Position numbers and translations under genes: made by a program. Shown here in pieces: positions 6,396-12,742 of a DNA stretch of 13,695 nt; within the stretch, counting starts at the first letter, position 1, and every line of letters starts with the position of its first letter. The stretch comes from Intestinimonas aquisgranensis (GTDB lineage Bacteria; Bacillota; Clostridia; Oscillospirales; Oscillospiraceae). Location: contig JAJEQY010000091.1 of NCBI GenBank assembly GCA_020687605.1, forward strand, positions 1 through 13,695, in the 5' to 3' direction. The notes under the pieces were generated by a model. That model ran no database searches and was not told the DNA's origin. It saw only the letters and a list, made by a program, of their open reading frames with translations.

Positions 6396-7538
6396 GTGAA
6401 CTTTACCCTCACACAAGACCAGCAACAGATCCAGCAGCTTGCCCGAGAGTTTGCAGAGAAGGATCTTCTCCCCGGCGTCCTGGAGCGGGACGAGAGCAGC
6501 GAGTTCCCCCTGGAGGCGTTCCGGAAGTTTGGTAAGACCGGCATTTACGGTCTCCCCTATCCCACCGAGGTGGGTGGTCTGGGAGGCAGCTACCTGAGCT
6601 ACATCCTGGCTGTGGAGGAGATCTCCAAGGTGGACGCCTCCTTCGGCATCGCCTTCTCCGTGGATACCTCCCTCTACGGCGGCAGCATCATGAACTCCTC
6701 CGCCCCTGAGGAGATCAAGAAGAAGTTCCTGGCTCCCATCACCTACGGTGAGAAGATCGGCTCCTTCGGCCTCACCGAGCACACCGCCGGTTCCGACGCC
6801 GCCGGTCAGCGCACCGTGGCCACCAAGGACGGCGACAGCTACATCATCAACGGCTCCAAGTGCTTCAACACCAACGGCCCTCTGGCTGACTACACCGTCA
6901 TCTACTGCCTCACCGATCCCGCTCTGGGCACCAAGGGCATGGCGGCCTTCGTGGTGGAGAAGGGCACCCCCGGCTTCACCGTGGGCAAGGTGGAGAACAA
7001 GATGGGCATTCGTTCCGCCCACGTCTCCGACATGCACCTGGACAACGTCCGCGTCCCCGCCGAGAACATGATCGCCCAGCCCGGTGAGGGCTTCAAGCTG
7101 GCCATGAAGACCCTGGATGGCGGCCGCATCGGCGTGGCTGCTCAGGGCCTGGGCATCGCCAAGGGCGCCTTCGAGATCACCCGGAAGTACATGATGGAGC
7201 GCCAGCAGTTCGGCAAGCCCATCTGCAAGCAGCAGTACCTGGCCTTCAAGATGGCCGAGCTCCAGACCAAGATCCAGGCCGCTGAGCTGCTGCTCTACAA
7301 AGCCGCCATCTGCAAGGAGGAGGGCCAGCCCTACACCGTGCCCGCCGCCATGGCCAAGATGACCTGCACCAACGTGGCCATGGAGGTTACCACCGAGGCA
7401 GTCCAGCTCCTGGGCGGCAACGGCTACATGAAGGACTATCACGTTGAGCGCATGATGCGCGATGCCAAGATCACCCAGATCTACGAGGGCACCAACGAGA
7501 TCCAGAAGCTGGTCATCAGCGGCCAGATTTTCCGCTAA
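6396..7538 (+). CDS. Butyryl-CoA-type acyl-CoA dehydrogenase, complete
   Basis: Complete 380-residue flavoprotein of the short-chain acyl-CoA dehydrogenase family, predicted to reduce crotonyl-CoA to butyryl-CoA, or the reverse, with EtfAB, which is not in this window. It shows the N-terminal helical domain opening MNFTLTQDQQ, the first signature (FGLTEHTAGSD), QFGKPI, the second signature (LLGGNGYMKDYHVERMMRDAK region) and IYEGTNEIQ with catalytic Glu364. I chose GTG 6396 over the in-frame GTG at 6387: AAAGGATG (6380-6387) lies 8 bases before 6396 and overlaps 6387, and the resulting start matches the family. It is a paralogue of the truncated dehydrogenase at the left edge, but stands alone between terminators with its own promoter, suggesting separate control. 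Confidence 0.93.
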   Translation: MNFTLTQDQQQIQQLAREFAEKDLLPGVLERDESSEFPLEAFRKFGKTGIYGLPYPTEVGGLGGSYLSYILAVEEISKVDASFGIAFSVDTSLYGGSIMNSSAPEEIKKKFLAPITYGEKIGSFGLTEHTAGSDAAGQRTVATKDGDSYIINGSKCFNTNGPLADYTVIYCLTDPALGTKGMAAFVVEKGTPGFTVGKVENKMGIRSAHVSDMHLDNVRVPAENMIAQPGEGFKLAMKTLDGGRIGVAAQGLGIAKGAFEITRKYMMERQQFGKPICKQQYLAFKMAELQTKIQAAELLLYKAAICKEEGQPYTVPAAMAKMTCTNVAMEVTTEAVQLLGGNGYMKDYHVERMMRDAKITQIYEGTNEIQKLVISGQIFR

Positions 7539-7596
7539 TCGCTTTTTCCCTTCGTTTCCTTCCATCCTTTACCCAACACACTTTTACCCCAACGCA

Positions 7597-7636
7597 ATGG
7601 CCGGACGATCCTAATCAGATTGTCCGGCCATATTTT
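7597..7636 (+). terminator. Intrinsic terminator after the second dehydrogenase
   Basis: ATGGCCGGAC (7597-7606) pairs with GTCCGGCCAT (7622-7631), with ATC/GAT extending the stem inward. ATTTT follows at 7632-7636. The U-tract is short, but the position 60 bases after the stop codon fits. Confidence 0.78.
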
Positions 7637-7637
7637 A

Positions 7638-7662
7638 TGCGCCGCCCAAAGTGGGCGGCGCA
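7638..7662 (+). repeat. Second perfect GC hairpin next to the terminator
   Basis: TGCGCCGCCC (7638-7647) pairs with GGGCGGCGCA (7653-7662) around AAAGT. It starts two bases after the preceding T-tract and has no T-tract of its own. It may reinforce termination or protect RNA ends. Confidence 0.6.
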
Positions 7663-7719
7663 CCCGCGCCTTTGCACACATTGCACGATTATGTGGTCAA
7701 AAACCGGGTGAATCTTGGT

Positions 7720-7748
7720 TTGACAAATTGGTCCTACCGTTTTAAAAT
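7720..7748 (+). promoter_or_regulatory. Near-consensus sigma-A promoter of the lrgA/lrgB-like pair
   Basis: TTGACA (7720-7725), exactly 17 bases and TAAAAT (7743-7748) lie 35 bases before the start codon. The leader is therefore short, leaving little room for a riboswitch. Confidence 0.88.
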
Positions 7749-7783
7749 CTTATGCAAGATTCAAAATCCGGAGATGAGGTCTC

Positions 7784-8143
7784 ATGAAGATCATTATACA
7801 AATTACCATCATTTTTTCCATATGCTGGGTCAGCCAGATGATTGAGGCCCTGCTTCCCATCGCCTTCCCCGCCAGCGTCATTGCCATGGTCCTGCTGCTG
7901 CTCCTGCTGCTGTCCGGGGTCCTGCGTGTGGACCACATCCGAGAAAAATCCGACTTTCTACTCTCTAATATGGCCTTCTTTTTCATCCCCGCCGGGGTGA
8001 GCGTCATCAACTATTTTGACGTGCTGGCCAGCGCCCTGCTGCCGCTTCTGGTAATCTGCGTGGTGAGCACCGTTCTCACCTTTGCGGTCACCGCCTATGC
8101 CGTCCGCCTCACCCGCCTTCTCATGGATCGGAGGAAAGCCTGA
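7784..8143 (+). CDS. LrgA/CidA-family membrane protein
   Basis: Small holin-like integral membrane protein of 119 residues, near the family's usual size, with about four hydrophobic segments: roughly 3-24, 28-46, 61-79 and 83-108. The segment around IEALLPIAFPASVIAMVLLLLLL resembles the conserved LP.PGSVIGM.LL region of LrgA/CidA. Known members act with an LrgB/CidB partner in control of murein hydrolases and autolysis, or in facilitated pyruvate transport (the PftA/PftB pair of Bacillus subtilis). ATG 7784 follows GGAGATGAGG (7770-7779). The stop codon overlaps the start of the next gene. No LytS/LytR or LysR-type regulator gene is adjacent, so the inducing signal is not evident. Confidence 0.85.
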   Translation: MKIIIQITIIFSICWVSQMIEALLPIAFPASVIAMVLLLLLLLSGVLRVDHIREKSDFLLSNMAFFFIPAGVSVINYFDVLASALLPLLVICVVSTVLTFAVTAYAVRLTRLLMDRRKA

Positions 8144-8826
8144 TGTCTGAACTGTTTTCGTCTCCTTTTTTCGGCATCTCCCTGAGCATTGTGGCCTTTC
8201 TCATCGGGGTGCAGATTCGCAGGCGGACCGGCCTGGAGCTGTGCAATCCGCTGCTCATTGCCATCGTACTGGTGTCCGCCGTGCTGCTGGTCTGCCGGAT
8301 TCCCTATGAGGCCTATGACCAGGGCGGCGCCGTCATCAACATGTTCCTGGCCCCCGCCACCGCCTGCCTGGCGGTGTCCATCTACACCCGCATCCAGCTG
8401 CTCAGGGAGAACTGGCTTCCCATTCTGGTGGGCTGTACCGTGGGCTCTCTCACCTCCATGGGCAGTATCTACGGCCTGTGCCGACTGTTCCGGCTGGACC
8501 AGACCATCATGGTCTCCCTGCTGCCCAAGTCGGTGACCACCCCCATCGCCATCGGCGTATCCCAGAGTCTGGGCGGTATCCAGGCCATCACCGTGGTGGC
8601 GGTCATCATCACCGGCATCCTGGGCAGTATTCTGGCCCCTCTGCTGGTCAAGGTCTTCCGGGTCAGCGACCCGGTGGCCGCCGGCCTGGCCATCGGCGCC
8701 TGTTCCCACGCCGTGGGTACCTCCAAGGCCCTGGAGCTAGGCGAGACTGAAGGCGCCATGAGCGGCCTGGCCATCGGCGTGTGCGGCATCCTCACCGTGC
8801 TCTTCTCTCTGCTCATCGCCCCGTAA
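8143..8826 (+). CDS. LrgB/CidB-family membrane protein
   Basis: Multi-spanning membrane protein of 227 residues, the typical LrgB length. Conserved stretches include LCNPLLIAIVLV near the start, FLAPATACLAVSIY, LLPKSVTTPIAIGVSQSLGG, and the C-terminal IGACSHAVGTSKALELGE.EGAMSGLAI, a hallmark of the family. It starts at ATG 8143 within TGATG, sharing one base with the LrgA stop codon, and GGAGG at 8130-8134 serves it; the overlap implies translational coupling. The likely role is a two-component membrane complex with the LrgA-like protein, for murein hydrolase control or pyruvate-type transport. The proximity of fermentation genes makes the transport reading worth considering. Confidence 0.92.
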   Translation: MSELFSSPFFGISLSIVAFLIGVQIRRRTGLELCNPLLIAIVLVSAVLLVCRIPYEAYDQGGAVINMFLAPATACLAVSIYTRIQLLRENWLPILVGCTVGSLTSMGSIYGLCRLFRLDQTIMVSLLPKSVTTPIAIGVSQSLGGIQAITVVAVIITGILGSILAPLLVKVFRVSDPVAAGLAIGACSHAVGTSKALELGETEGAMSGLAIGVCGILTVLFSLLIAP

Positions 8827-8876
8827 CATGTAAAGACCGCCCCGGCTGCAACAGCCGGGGCGGTCTTTGTATGTTA
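8824..8876. terminator. Bidirectional terminator shared by lrgB-like and CPBP genes
   Basis: AAAGACCGCCCCGGCTG (8832-8848) and its exact complement (8852-8868) enclose a 3-base loop. Pairing continues outward, with two wobble pairs, to 8824-8829 and 8871-8876. Those ends are the two stop codons: TAA of the + gene and TAA of the - gene. Confidence 0.93.
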
Positions 8877-9812
8877 CCGCATGGTCAGCCACATGATCCA
8901 GATAAGCGCCAGTACAAAGAGGGTCATAGCGGGATTCACCAAAAAGTGCCCCCAGGTCTCACCGTCGCCCCAGCTGGTCCCATCGGCAAAGTCGATCAGC
9001 TCGGCCCGGCGGCGGAAGAAGGTCCAGTAGAGGGCCCACAGCATGGACACCAGCACCAGCATGGCCAGAACCAGGTTGCCTGTCTCCCTCATAAGCCCAC
9101 CCAGAGGCAGGAGCCCGGCGGAGACGAAGTTCACCCCGGCGTGGAGGAGCATGCACCCCCTGATGTTTCCGGTGTAGAGGACGATGCCCCCCAGCACCAG
9201 GCCCACGGCGAAGGCGTAGATCATCTGATAGAGATTCCCGTGGACCAGGGCGAAGAGGAGGGCGGAGGCGCACAGGGCGAAGCCGTCTCCCCAGGGCCGC
9301 AGCCGCCGGAGAATCATCCACCGAAAGCACAGCTCCTCACACACCGGTGCCAGCAGGCAGCTGTAAATGAGATTGAAGGCCACGGGGAGGTCCTCCATGG
9401 CGTCCAGGGGGTTGGAGATGGGCTCCCCCCGCAGGGCAGCCAGCGCATCCATCAGGGAGAGGGTGACGATGTTGGCGAGGTAGAGCCAACCGGTGGCCAG
9501 CAGCCACATCCCCGCCCAGTTCTCGCCGTTCAGCCGCTGCCGTTCCGGGTCCGGACACTCCAGCGGGGCGGTCCGCAGCACCAGCATGGCCGCCGGGAAG
9601 CCAATGAGATAGGTAGCGGCGGCAGAAATGAGGTAGGGCACCAGCGCATCCTCCAGCAGGGCCGGTGCCTGTGTCAGGAGCAGATACTGCAGCAGGAGCT
9701 GGACCCCCACCGGAAGAAGGATCATGGCCAGCATCGCCACTCCCACCCGGGAGAAGGTGCGGCGGTACCGCCTGGCCTCCTCCCCCACAAAAAATTCCCA
9801 GAGCTCCTCCAT
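8874..9812 (-). CDS. CPBP-family intramembrane metalloprotease
   Basis: Membrane protein of 312 residues with about eight hydrophobic segments and the three CPBP (CaaX protease / bacteriocin-processing, Abi) motifs: EELCFR (Glu159, Glu160, Arg164), FALVH (Phe187-His191) and HAGVNF (His224, Asn228). These form the predicted metal-binding intramembrane active site, so the enzyme should be catalytically competent. Bacterial members cleave membrane peptides, mature or confer immunity to bacteriocins, or have unknown substrates. No bacteriocin precursor gene was seen nearby. ATG 9812 is preceded by a GGGGGAG ribosome site (+ strand 9820-9826). The gene lies between the thrS terminator and the convergent LrgB-like gene. 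A soluble acidic patch near residues 270-290 precedes the last membrane segment. Confidence 0.87.
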   Translation of the reverse strand: MEELWEFFVGEEARRYRRTFSRVGVAMLAMILLPVGVQLLLQYLLLTQAPALLEDALVPYLISAAATYLIGFPAAMLVLRTAPLECPDPERQRLNGENWAGMWLLATGWLYLANIVTLSLMDALAALRGEPISNPLDAMEDLPVAFNLIYSCLLAPVCEELCFRWMILRRLRPWGDGFALCASALLFALVHGNLYQMIYAFAVGLVLGGIVLYTGNIRGCMLLHAGVNFVSAGLLPLGGLMRETGNLVLAMLVLVSMLWALYWTFFRRRAELIDFADGTSWGDGETWGHFLVNPAMTLFVLALIWIMWLTMR

Positions 9813-9844
9813 ATGGGCGCTCCCCCTTTTTCCACATCATAGGT

Positions 9845-9877
9845 AAAAAGCGGACCCCGGCACAAGCCGGGCCCCGC
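9845..9877 (-). terminator. Intrinsic terminator after thrS
   Basis: Read on the - strand, GCGGGGCCCGGC (9877-9866) pairs with GCCGGGGTCCGC (9861-9850), with one wobble and one mismatch, around TTGT. TTTTT follows (9849-9845). Confidence 0.82.
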
Positions 9878-9895
9878 CGCATATCGATTATTTTA

Positions 9896-11656
9896 TCACT
9901 TGATGGCCTTGGTGTCCACTTCCTCGTGGAGCAGCTTGGCGAAGTCGGCGCAGGACATGGCGCCCAGGTCCTCGCCGGTGCGGTGACGGGGAGAGACGGT
10001 GCCGTTCTCCATGTCGCGGTCGCCCACCACCAGCATATAGGGGACCTTCTCCATGGTGGCCTCGCGGATCTTCTTGCCGATCTTCTCGCTGCGGTGGTCC
10101 ACCTCCACCCGGAAGCCCTGGGCATCCAGGTCCTTGGCCACCTGGTCGGCGTACTCGGAGGCACGGTCGGTGACGGGCAGCACCTTCACCTGGACGGGAG
10201 AGAGCCAGGCGGGGAAGGCGCCGGCGAAGTGCTCGGTGATAACGCCGATGAAGCGCTCGATGGAGCCCAGCACCACCCGGTGGATCATGACGGGGCGGTG
10301 CTTCTGGCCGTCCTCGCCGATATACTCCAGCTCGAAGCGCTCAGGCAGCTGGGAGTCCAGCTGGATGGTGCCGCACTGCCAGGTCCGGCCCAGGGAGTCG
10401 GCCAGATGGAAGTCCAGCTTGGGGCCGTAGAAGGCGCCGTCGCCCTCGTTGATGACGAACTCCTTGCCCATGGCGGTGATGGCGTTTTTCAGGATATCCT
10501 GGTTGCGCTCCCACTCCTCCACGGTGCCGATGTGGTCCTCGGGCATGGTGGAGAGCTCGATGGTGTAGGAGAGCCCGAAGGTGGAGTAGACCTCGTCAAA
10601 GAGGCGGACGGTCTCCTGAATGACGTCCTGCATCTGGTCGCGGGTCATGAACACGTGGGCGTCGTCCTGGCTGAAGCAGCGCACCCGGAACAGGCCGTGG
10701 AGGGCACCGGAGAGCTCGTGGCGGTGGACCAGGCCGATCTCGCCCACCCGGAGGGGCAGCTCCTTGTAGGAGTGGGGCTCACTGGCGTAGACCAGCATGC
10801 CGCCGGGGCAGTTCATGGGCTTGATGGCGAAGTCCACATCATCGATGACGGTGGTGTACATGTTGTTCTTATAGTGGTCCCAGTGGCCGGAGCGCTCCCA
10901 CAGCTGACGGTTGAGCATCATGGGAGTGGAGATTTCCACGTAGCCATAGCGCTTGTGGACCTGCCGCCAGTAGTCCAGCAGGGTGTTCTTGAGCACCATG
11001 CCCTTGGGCAGGAAGAAGGGGAAGCCGGGGCCCTCATCCCGGAGCATGAAGAGACCCAGCTCCTTGCCCAGCTTGCGGTGATCCCGCTTCTTGGCCTCTT
11101 CGATCCGGGCCAGATACTCGTCCAGCTCGTCCTTCTTGGGGAAGGCGATGCCGTAGATGCGCTGGAGGGTCTCACGGTTGGAGTCGCCCCGCCAGTAGGC
11201 GGCGTTGCAGGCGGTCAGCTTCAGGGCGTTGCCCTTCACCCGGCCGGTGGAATCCAGGTGAGGACCGGCGCACAGGTCGGTGAACTCGCCCTGCTTGTAG
11301 AAGGAGATGTGGGCGTCCTCGGGGAGGTCGCTGATGAGCTCCACCTTGAAGGGCTCACCCTTCTCCTCCATGAGCTTGAGGGCCTCGGCCCGGGGCAGCT
11401 CGAACCGCTCCAGCTTCAGCTTCTCCTTGCAGATCTTCTTCATCTCGGCCTCGATCTGCTCCAGGTGCTCGGGAGTGAAGGCAAAGGGGGCGTCCATGTC
11501 GTAGTACCAGCCCTCATCGATAGAGGGGCCGATGGCCAGCTTCACCTCAGGCCACAGCCGCTTGACGGCCTGGGCCATGATGTGGGAGCAGGTGTGCCAG
11601 TAGGTCTGGCGGTATTCGGGGTTCTCAAAGCTAAACTCTTTGTTTTCTTCTGCCAT
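9896..11656 (-). CDS. thrS: Threonyl-tRNA synthetase lacking the N-terminal TGS domain
   Basis: Class II synthetase that charges tRNA-Thr with threonine. At 586 residues it is about 50-55 shorter than the usual 635-645: the chain opens directly before the editing domain and the N-terminal TGS domain is absent. The editing site is intact, with HTCSH (His21, His25) and CAGPH (Cys129, His133). The catalytic core has motif 2 (FRVRCFSQDDAH, 323-334) and the zinc ligands Cys283 (NCPGG), His334 and His459; motif 3 follows in VLGSIERFIG, and the anticodon-binding domain starts near 485. ATG 11656 is set by GGAGG (+ 11664-11668) with 7-base spacing. Longer in-frame starts run back through the T-box terminator hairpin and look nothing like TGS. 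Expression should respond to uncharged tRNA-Thr through the T-box leader. Confidence 0.96.
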   Translation of the reverse strand: MAEENKEFSFENPEYRQTYWHTCSHIMAQAVKRLWPEVKLAIGPSIDEGWYYDMDAPFAFTPEHLEQIEAEMKKICKEKLKLERFELPRAEALKLMEEKGEPFKVELISDLPEDAHISFYKQGEFTDLCAGPHLDSTGRVKGNALKLTACNAAYWRGDSNRETLQRIYGIAFPKKDELDEYLARIEEAKKRDHRKLGKELGLFMLRDEGPGFPFFLPKGMVLKNTLLDYWRQVHKRYGYVEISTPMMLNRQLWERSGHWDHYKNNMYTTVIDDVDFAIKPMNCPGGMLVYASEPHSYKELPLRVGEIGLVHRHELSGALHGLFRVRCFSQDDAHVFMTRDQMQDVIQETVRLFDEVYSTFGLSYTIELSTMPEDHIGTVEEWERNQDILKNAITAMGKEFVINEGDGAFYGPKLDFHLADSLGRTWQCGTIQLDSQLPERFELEYIGEDGQKHRPVMIHRVVLGSIERFIGVITEHFAGAFPAWLSPVQVKVLPVTDRASEYADQVAKDLDAQGFRVEVDHRSEKIGKKIREATMEKVPYMLVVGDRDMENGTVSPRHRTGEDLGAMSCADFAKLLHEEVDTKAIK

Positions 11657-11689
11657 GATAATTCCTCCTAGTATTCTGGGGCAGGCAAT

Positions 11690-11728
11690 AAAAAAGCCCC
11701 ACCCCTGATGATGATTCAGGGGTGAGAC
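11690..11728 (-). terminator. T-box regulatory terminator hairpin
   Basis: On the - strand, GTCTCACCCCTGA (11728-11716) pairs with TCAGGGGTGGGGC (11708-11696), using G-U pairs at its base. TTTTTT (11695-11690) follows. The T-box sequence just upstream would form the competing antiterminator. Confidence 0.92.
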
Positions 11729-11995
11729 GTAAGTCCCACGGTTCCACCCTGCTTGCAAGAAGCGCTTGAGCCGTCGCGAAGAGCGCGCAATGTGACACCG
11801 GAGCGCGGAGCGCCCGGGAGCACAGCTCTGACATCTTGCCGCTTGTGTCCCACTGTAACGGGCGGGTCCCGTCCCGGTCCTTTCCCGGGCGGCTCAGGAG
11901 TGGTACCGCCGCCGCGCACACAGGGCACTTTCACCAGCTGTGCCCCTCTCTGGGTGCCGCCTTTGCGGGTTCTTCTCCGTCCATGCCATTTTGAC
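11690..11995 (-). promoter_or_regulatory. T-box leader (threonine-specific) of thrS
   Basis: On the - strand the leader has all main T-box parts. The Stem I base is GGCGGC (11961-11956) with GCCGCC (11893-11888). The GA-motif AGAGAG comes next, then a distal stem GGGCAC (11945-11940) / GTGCCC (11928-11923) with loop AGCTGGTGAAA. The specifier region TACCACTCCTGAG offers ACC (11904-11902), a Thr codon followed by a purine. The T-box sequence AGGGTGGAACCGTGG is at 11750-11736. The terminator stem starts at 11728 and has a T-tract at 11695-11690. Uncharged tRNA-Thr should pair with the specifier and T-box and favour antitermination. ACT, also a Thr codon, directly follows ACC. Confidence 0.93.
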
Positions 11996-12001
11996 AGCGA
12001 T

Positions 12002-12030
12002 ACTATATCACCAAACCCCGGCGGTGTCAA
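12002..12030 (-). promoter_or_regulatory. Promoter of the thrS T-box transcript
   Basis: On the - strand TTGACA (12030-12025), a 17-base spacer and TATAGT (12007-12002) put the transcript start near 11995, just ahead of Stem I. The -35 hexamer contains the TGA stop codon of the upstream small gene. Confidence 0.85.
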
Positions 12031-12206
12031 GGGGATGGACTCGGGTCCGCCAACTCCTCGCAGGAGATATAGGCCTCCTCGCAGTCCCGCTGTGCCTTGA
12101 TCAGAATGCTGTAGGCTTTGGCAAACTCGTGATCCTCTAAGGCGTCAAGGCAGTCTGAATATGCGTTGAACAGCATATGGTATAGTTTTTGATACATATC
12201 CTCCAT
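12027..12206 (-). CDS. Small acidic hypothetical protein, 59 residues
   Basis: Short gene reading MEDMYQKLYHMLFNAYSDCL at its start and ending SCEELADPSPSP. Its ATG (12206) follows GGAGGGCGG (+ 12210-12218) and a promoter-like pair, TTGACA (12272-12267), 16 bases, TATGAT (12250-12245), on the - strand. The chain is acidic, probably two or three helices, with cysteines at 19, 42 and 49 and no membrane segment. I recall similar short proteins (a YxxLFNA start and an IxAQ..xEExY middle) in gut Clostridia, often unannotated, but cannot confirm that here. It is divergent from the XRE regulator gene, with overlapping -35 elements, suggesting joint control. Function unknown. The stop lies inside the thrS promoter -35. 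Confidence 0.78.
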   Translation of the reverse strand: MEDMYQKLYHMLFNAYSDCLDALEDHEFAKAYSILIKAQRDCEEAYISCEELADPSPSP

Positions 12207-12244
12207 TTTCCGCCCTCCACATTCGTATTACAAGCTATATTTCT

Positions 12245-12301
12245 ATCATAAACTTATATTTCCGTTTGTCAAGCCATAATCCCGCTAATAACATGTTTAT
12301 T
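12245..12301. promoter_or_regulatory. Divergent promoter region with overlapping -35 elements and operator-like repeats
   Basis: For the + gene, TTGTCA (12266-12271), 17 bases and TAACAT (12289-12294). For the - gene, TTGACA (12272-12267), 16 bases and TATGAT (12250-12245). The two -35 hexamers share five bases, so the polymerases should compete. AATAA-N5-TTATT (12287-12301) covers the + -10. GTCAAGC (12268-12274) recurs inverted as GCTTGAC at 12321-12327. Confidence 0.6.
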
Positions 12302-12342
12302 GTCCCGTAATTTCTCATATGCTTGACTTATGGAGGTGCGGG

Positions 12343-12669
12343 ATGAAACTGGACTACAAAGAAATTGGCCGGCGGATTGCCCGGCGGAGAAAGCAGTTAG
12401 GATTGAAGCAGGCAGCCGTGGAAGAACTGGCTGATTTGGGCGACAAATATCTCTCCAGCATTGAGACCGGAAAATCCATCCCCTCCACCGAGGTCATCAT
12501 GCGTCTGGCGCTGGCGTTGGACACCACGCCGGACGAGTTTCTGGTGGGCACGGCCCGGGAGACCGGGGAGCGGTGGCGGGAGGTGGCCGAGCTGCTGCGG
12601 GACATGGACGACAAGCACCTTGATTTGGCCGGGAGCCTCCTCACCTGGCTCAAGCAGCAGTCCCTGTGA
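12343..12669 (+). CDS. XRE-family helix-turn-helix transcriptional regulator
   Basis: DNA-binding protein of 108 residues. The N-terminal HTH_3 / Cro-C1 domain spans about residues 6-66: IGRRIARRRKQLGLKQAAVEELADLG, then the recognition segment DKYLSSIETGKSIPS, then the helix TEVIMRLALALDTTPDEFL. The C-terminal helical tail (70-108) has no recognised ligand domain and may serve for dimerisation. ATG 12343 follows GGAGGTG (12332-12338); an in-frame TTG at 12319 lacks this support. It is a stand-alone gene, divergent from the 59-residue gene and ended by a bidirectional terminator. Autoregulation and control of the divergent gene are the natural guesses. No phage or toxin-antitoxin partner is evident. 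Confidence 0.9.
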   Translation: MKLDYKEIGRRIARRRKQLGLKQAAVEELADLGDKYLSSIETGKSIPSTEVIMRLALALDTTPDEFLVGTARETGERWREVAELLRDMDDKHLDLAGSLLTWLKQQSL

Positions 12670-12683
12670 GCTTCCTATTGAGC

Positions 12684-12721
12684 AAAAAAGACGTGGAGCC
12701 TTATGGCTCCACGTCTTTTTT
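12684..12721. terminator. Bidirectional terminator between XRE and hydrolase genes
   Basis: Two perfect 17-base arms (12684-12700 and 12705-12721), with core GACGTGGAGCC / GGCTCCACGTC, enclose TTAT and are flanked by A6 and T6. It serves the convergent genes on both strands. Confidence 0.94.
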
Positions 12722-12742
12722 GATTATGGATGCGGTCAGTGC

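Noticed and set aside
6363..7565. 400-residue - strand open frame opposite the second dehydrogenase
   Set aside because: Shadow frame of a clear acyl-CoA dehydrogenase; no own start signals.
8781..9842. 353-residue + strand open frame opposite the CPBP gene
   Set aside because: It is proline/glutamine/histidine-rich with no recognisable domain, and crosses the shared terminator and the CPBP motifs in antisense.
9665..11671. 668-residue + strand open frame opposite thrS
   Set aside because: It is the antisense of a strongly conserved synthetase, has repetitive V/G/L/H composition and no ribosome site.
11657..11758. 34-residue N-terminal extension of ThrS as a possible TGS domain
   Set aside because: These codons cover the T-box terminator and antiterminator; the peptide does not resemble TGS, and the GGAGG site fixes the start at 11656.
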